A stretch of DNA of 7,823 nucleotides. Origin: Pseudomonadota bacterium. GTDB lineage: Bacteria; Pseudomonadota; Alphaproteobacteria; Acetobacterales; Acetobacteraceae. Each line of letters starts with the position of its first letter. The stretch's first letter is position 1. Shown piece by piece: positions 6,357 through 7,823 of this stretch. Below the pieces are notes generated by a model that was given only the letters and a program-made list of their open reading frames with translations, did no database searches and had not been told where the DNA came from. Location: contig JAFADX010000412.1 in NCBI GenBank assembly GCA_023424475.1, forward strand, positions 1 through 7,823, in the 5' to 3' direction. A program made the position numbers and the translations under genes.

Positions 6357-7703
6357 ATGTCGCATCCCGATCCCCGGCCGCTCCGCGCCTCCGCCCCTTC
6401 CGCCCCGCTCACCGGCCGGCTCGGCGTGCCGGGGGACAAGTCGATCAGCCACCGCGCCCTGATGCTCGGCGCCGTCGCCGTCGGCACCACCGAGGTCACC
6501 GGCCTGCTGGAAGGGGAGGACGTGCTGCGCACCGCCGCGGCCATGCGCGCCCTGGGCGCGACGGTGGAAAGGACCGGCCCCGGCGCCTGGCGCGTCGCCG
6601 GCCGCGGCGTCGGCGGGCTGGTCGAGCCCGCGGACGTGCTCGACATGGGCAATTCCGGCACCGCCGCCCGGTTGCTGCTCGGCCTGCTCGCCGGCCATCC
6701 GCTGTTTGCCGTCATGACCGGCGACGGCTCGTTGCGCCGGCGCCCGATGAAGCGCGTGACGGAGCCGCTCTCGGCCACCGGCGCCCGGTTCTGGACGCGG
6801 GAGGGCGGCCGCCTGCCGCTGGCCGTCCGCGGCGCGACCGATCCGCTGCCGCTCGACTACGCCGTCCCCGTGCCGTCGGCCCAGGTGAAGAGCGCCTGCC
6901 TGCTCGCCGGCCTTTGCGCCCCCGGCACCACCCGGGTGGTGGAGAAGGAGGCGACGCGCGACCACACCGAGAACATGCTCCGCCACTTCGGCGCGACCGT
7001 TTCGGTCGAGGACACCGCGGAAGGCCGCGTCATTCTCCTGCAGGGCCAGCCGGAACTCACCGGCGCCCCGGTCCTGGTCCCCGGGGATCCCTCCTCGGCC
7101 GCTTTCCCCGTCGTCGCGGCGCTGCTCGTCCCCGGCTCGCGGGTGGTGGTCGGGAATGTCGGCCTCAACCCGCTGCGCACCGGCCTGCTGACCACGCTGC
7201 GGGAGATGGGCGCCGCCCTGCGGATCGAGAACGAGCGCGTCGCCGGCGGCGAGCCGGTGGGCGACATCGTCGCCGAATGCACCGGGCTCGCGGCCGTCGA
7301 GGTTCCGGCCGGGCGCGCGCCCTCGATGATCGACGAATACCCGGTCCTGGCCGTCGCGGCGGCCGCGGCGCGCGGCACCACCCGCATGAAGGGCCTCGCC
7401 GAGTTGCGGGTGAAGGAGAGCGACCGCCTCTCCGCCACCGCGGCCATGCTCGCCGCCAACGGCATCAGGGCCGAGATCGAGGGCGACGACCTGATCGTCC
7501 ACGGCACCGGCGGCGCCATTCCCGGCGGCGGCGTGGTCGAGACGCACATGGACCATCGCCTGGCCATGTCGGCGCTGGTCATGGGCCTCGCCGCCCGCAC
7601 GCCGGTCACGGTGGACGACGCAGCCTTCATCGACACCTCCTTTCCCGGCTTCGCCTCACTGATGAACGGGCTGACCGCCGGCACGCCGCTCGGCGCCCCG
7701 TGA
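6357..7703 (+). CDS. aroA: 3-phosphoshikimate 1-carboxyvinyltransferase (EPSP synthase), CP4-like
   Basis: The enzyme transfers the enolpyruvyl group of phosphoenolpyruvate to shikimate 3-phosphate, the sixth step of the shikimate pathway, in the cytoplasm. The 448 residues are full length. Visible active-site motifs are GDKSISHR (26-33), GNSGTAAR (98-105), RPMKR (129-133), SAQVKS (174-179), RDHTE (201-205), catalytic Asp326 in SMIDEYP, Glu354 in RVKESDR, and HMDHR (397-401). Overall wording such as LLEGEDV and VPGDPSS resembles the class II (Agrobacterium CP4) type. However, Gly101 stands where CP4 has the alanine tied to glyphosate tolerance, and NPLR (271-274) replaces the class II NxTR pattern. 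The ATG at 6357 gives MSHPDPRP, a start like CP4's MSHG. There is no good ribosome binding site, and 6327 is an alternative. The gene overlaps cmk by 4 bases, so the two are probably co-transcribed. Confidence 0.98.
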   Translation: MSHPDPRPLRASAPSAPLTGRLGVPGDKSISHRALMLGAVAVGTTEVTGLLEGEDVLRTAAAMRALGATVERTGPGAWRVAGRGVGGLVEPADVLDMGNSGTAARLLLGLLAGHPLFAVMTGDGSLRRRPMKRVTEPLSATGARFWTREGGRLPLAVRGATDPLPLDYAVPVPSAQVKSACLLAGLCAPGTTRVVEKEATRDHTENMLRHFGATVSVEDTAEGRVILLQGQPELTGAPVLVPGDPSSAAFPVVAALLVPGSRVVVGNVGLNPLRTGLLTTLREMGAALRIENERVAGGEPVGDIVAECTGLAAVEVPAGRAPSMIDEYPVLAVAAAAARGTTRMKGLAELRVKESDRLSATAAMLAANGIRAEIEGDDLIVHGTGGAIPGGGVVETHMDHRLAMSALVMGLAARTPVTVDDAAFIDTSFPGFASLMNGLTAGTPLGAP

Positions 7704-7823
7704 CCGGCCCGGTCGTGGCCGTCGACGGTCCCGCCGCGGCGGGCAAGGGCACACTCGCCCGCCGCCTCGCGGCGGCCCTGGGCCTGCCCTACCTCGACAC
7801 CGGGCTGCTGTACCGGGCCGTCG
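7700..7823 (+). CDS. cmk: Cytidylate kinase (5' part; continues past the right edge)
   Basis: Cmk phosphorylates CMP and dCMP with ATP. The visible 41 residues begin, after a GTG start, with MTGPVVAVDG. They contain the P-loop GPAAAGKGT at 10-18 and then YLDTGLLYR at 31-39, the counterpart of the LDTGAMYR motif of the family. The GTG start overlaps the aroA stop in the tetramer GTGA, which implies translational coupling. aroA-cmk, often followed by rpsA, is a familiar order in proteobacteria; rpsA would lie outside the window. Confidence 0.94.
   Translation, partial: MTGPVVAVDGPAAAGKGTLARRLAAALGLPYLDTGLLYRAV

Noticed and set aside
5928..7556. Minus-strand frame extending the FYDLN protein across aroA
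   Set aside because: Only residues from the ATG at 6251 match the family; the rest is antisense to an intact aroA.

Overview
The window is ordinary chromosomal housekeeping DNA from a very GC-rich alphaproteobacterium. It is most likely from Rhodospirillales, of the Acetobacteraceae/Roseomonas type. The assignment rests on the high GC content, the small SRP RNA gene directly upstream of dnaX, an FYDLN-acid zinc-ribbon protein divergent from an aroA-cmk pair, and a CP4-like (class II) EPSP synthase. This is inference from gene content; no database was searched. I see no IS element, CRISPR array, tRNA, phage gene or defence cassette.

Left part (1-1491). The minus strand carries the SRP RNA gene (ffs) with a plausible promoter, followed by dnaX (DNA polymerase III gamma/tau), which runs off the left edge. 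Middle left (1492-2983). A plus-strand gene encodes an exported YHS-domain protein. Next comes a gap holding a broken remnant of a PLP-dependent cysteine synthase-type gene, the least expected object in the window. A minus-strand gene then encodes a small secreted protein of unknown function. Two strong GC hairpins separate it from argG.

Centre (2984-5621). argG (argininosuccinate synthase) is on the minus strand. Divergent from it is a small AAA_28-like P-loop ATPase. The ATPase gene converges, with only 17 bases between stop codons, on a gene for a Tat-exported Mn/Fe superoxide dismutase with Mn-type residues. The dismutase mRNA can form a hairpin over its ribosome binding site.

Right part (5622-7823). 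After a roughly 300-base gap with no convincing gene come the FYDLN-acid protein (minus) and, divergently, aroA and the start of cmk (plus), which overlap by 4 bases. Two candidate promoters overlap back to back between the FYDLN gene and aroA.

The genes are mostly unrelated housekeeping functions: replication clamp loading, membrane targeting RNA, arginine and aromatic amino acid synthesis, pyrimidine nucleotide metabolism and oxidative stress. Co-directional units are ffs-dnaX and aroA-cmk. I do not see an undescribed multi-gene system here. The items most worth following are the cysteine synthase remnant, the unknown secreted protein, the orphan ATPase, and the two regulatory predictions (overlapping divergent promoters and the dismutase leader hairpin).
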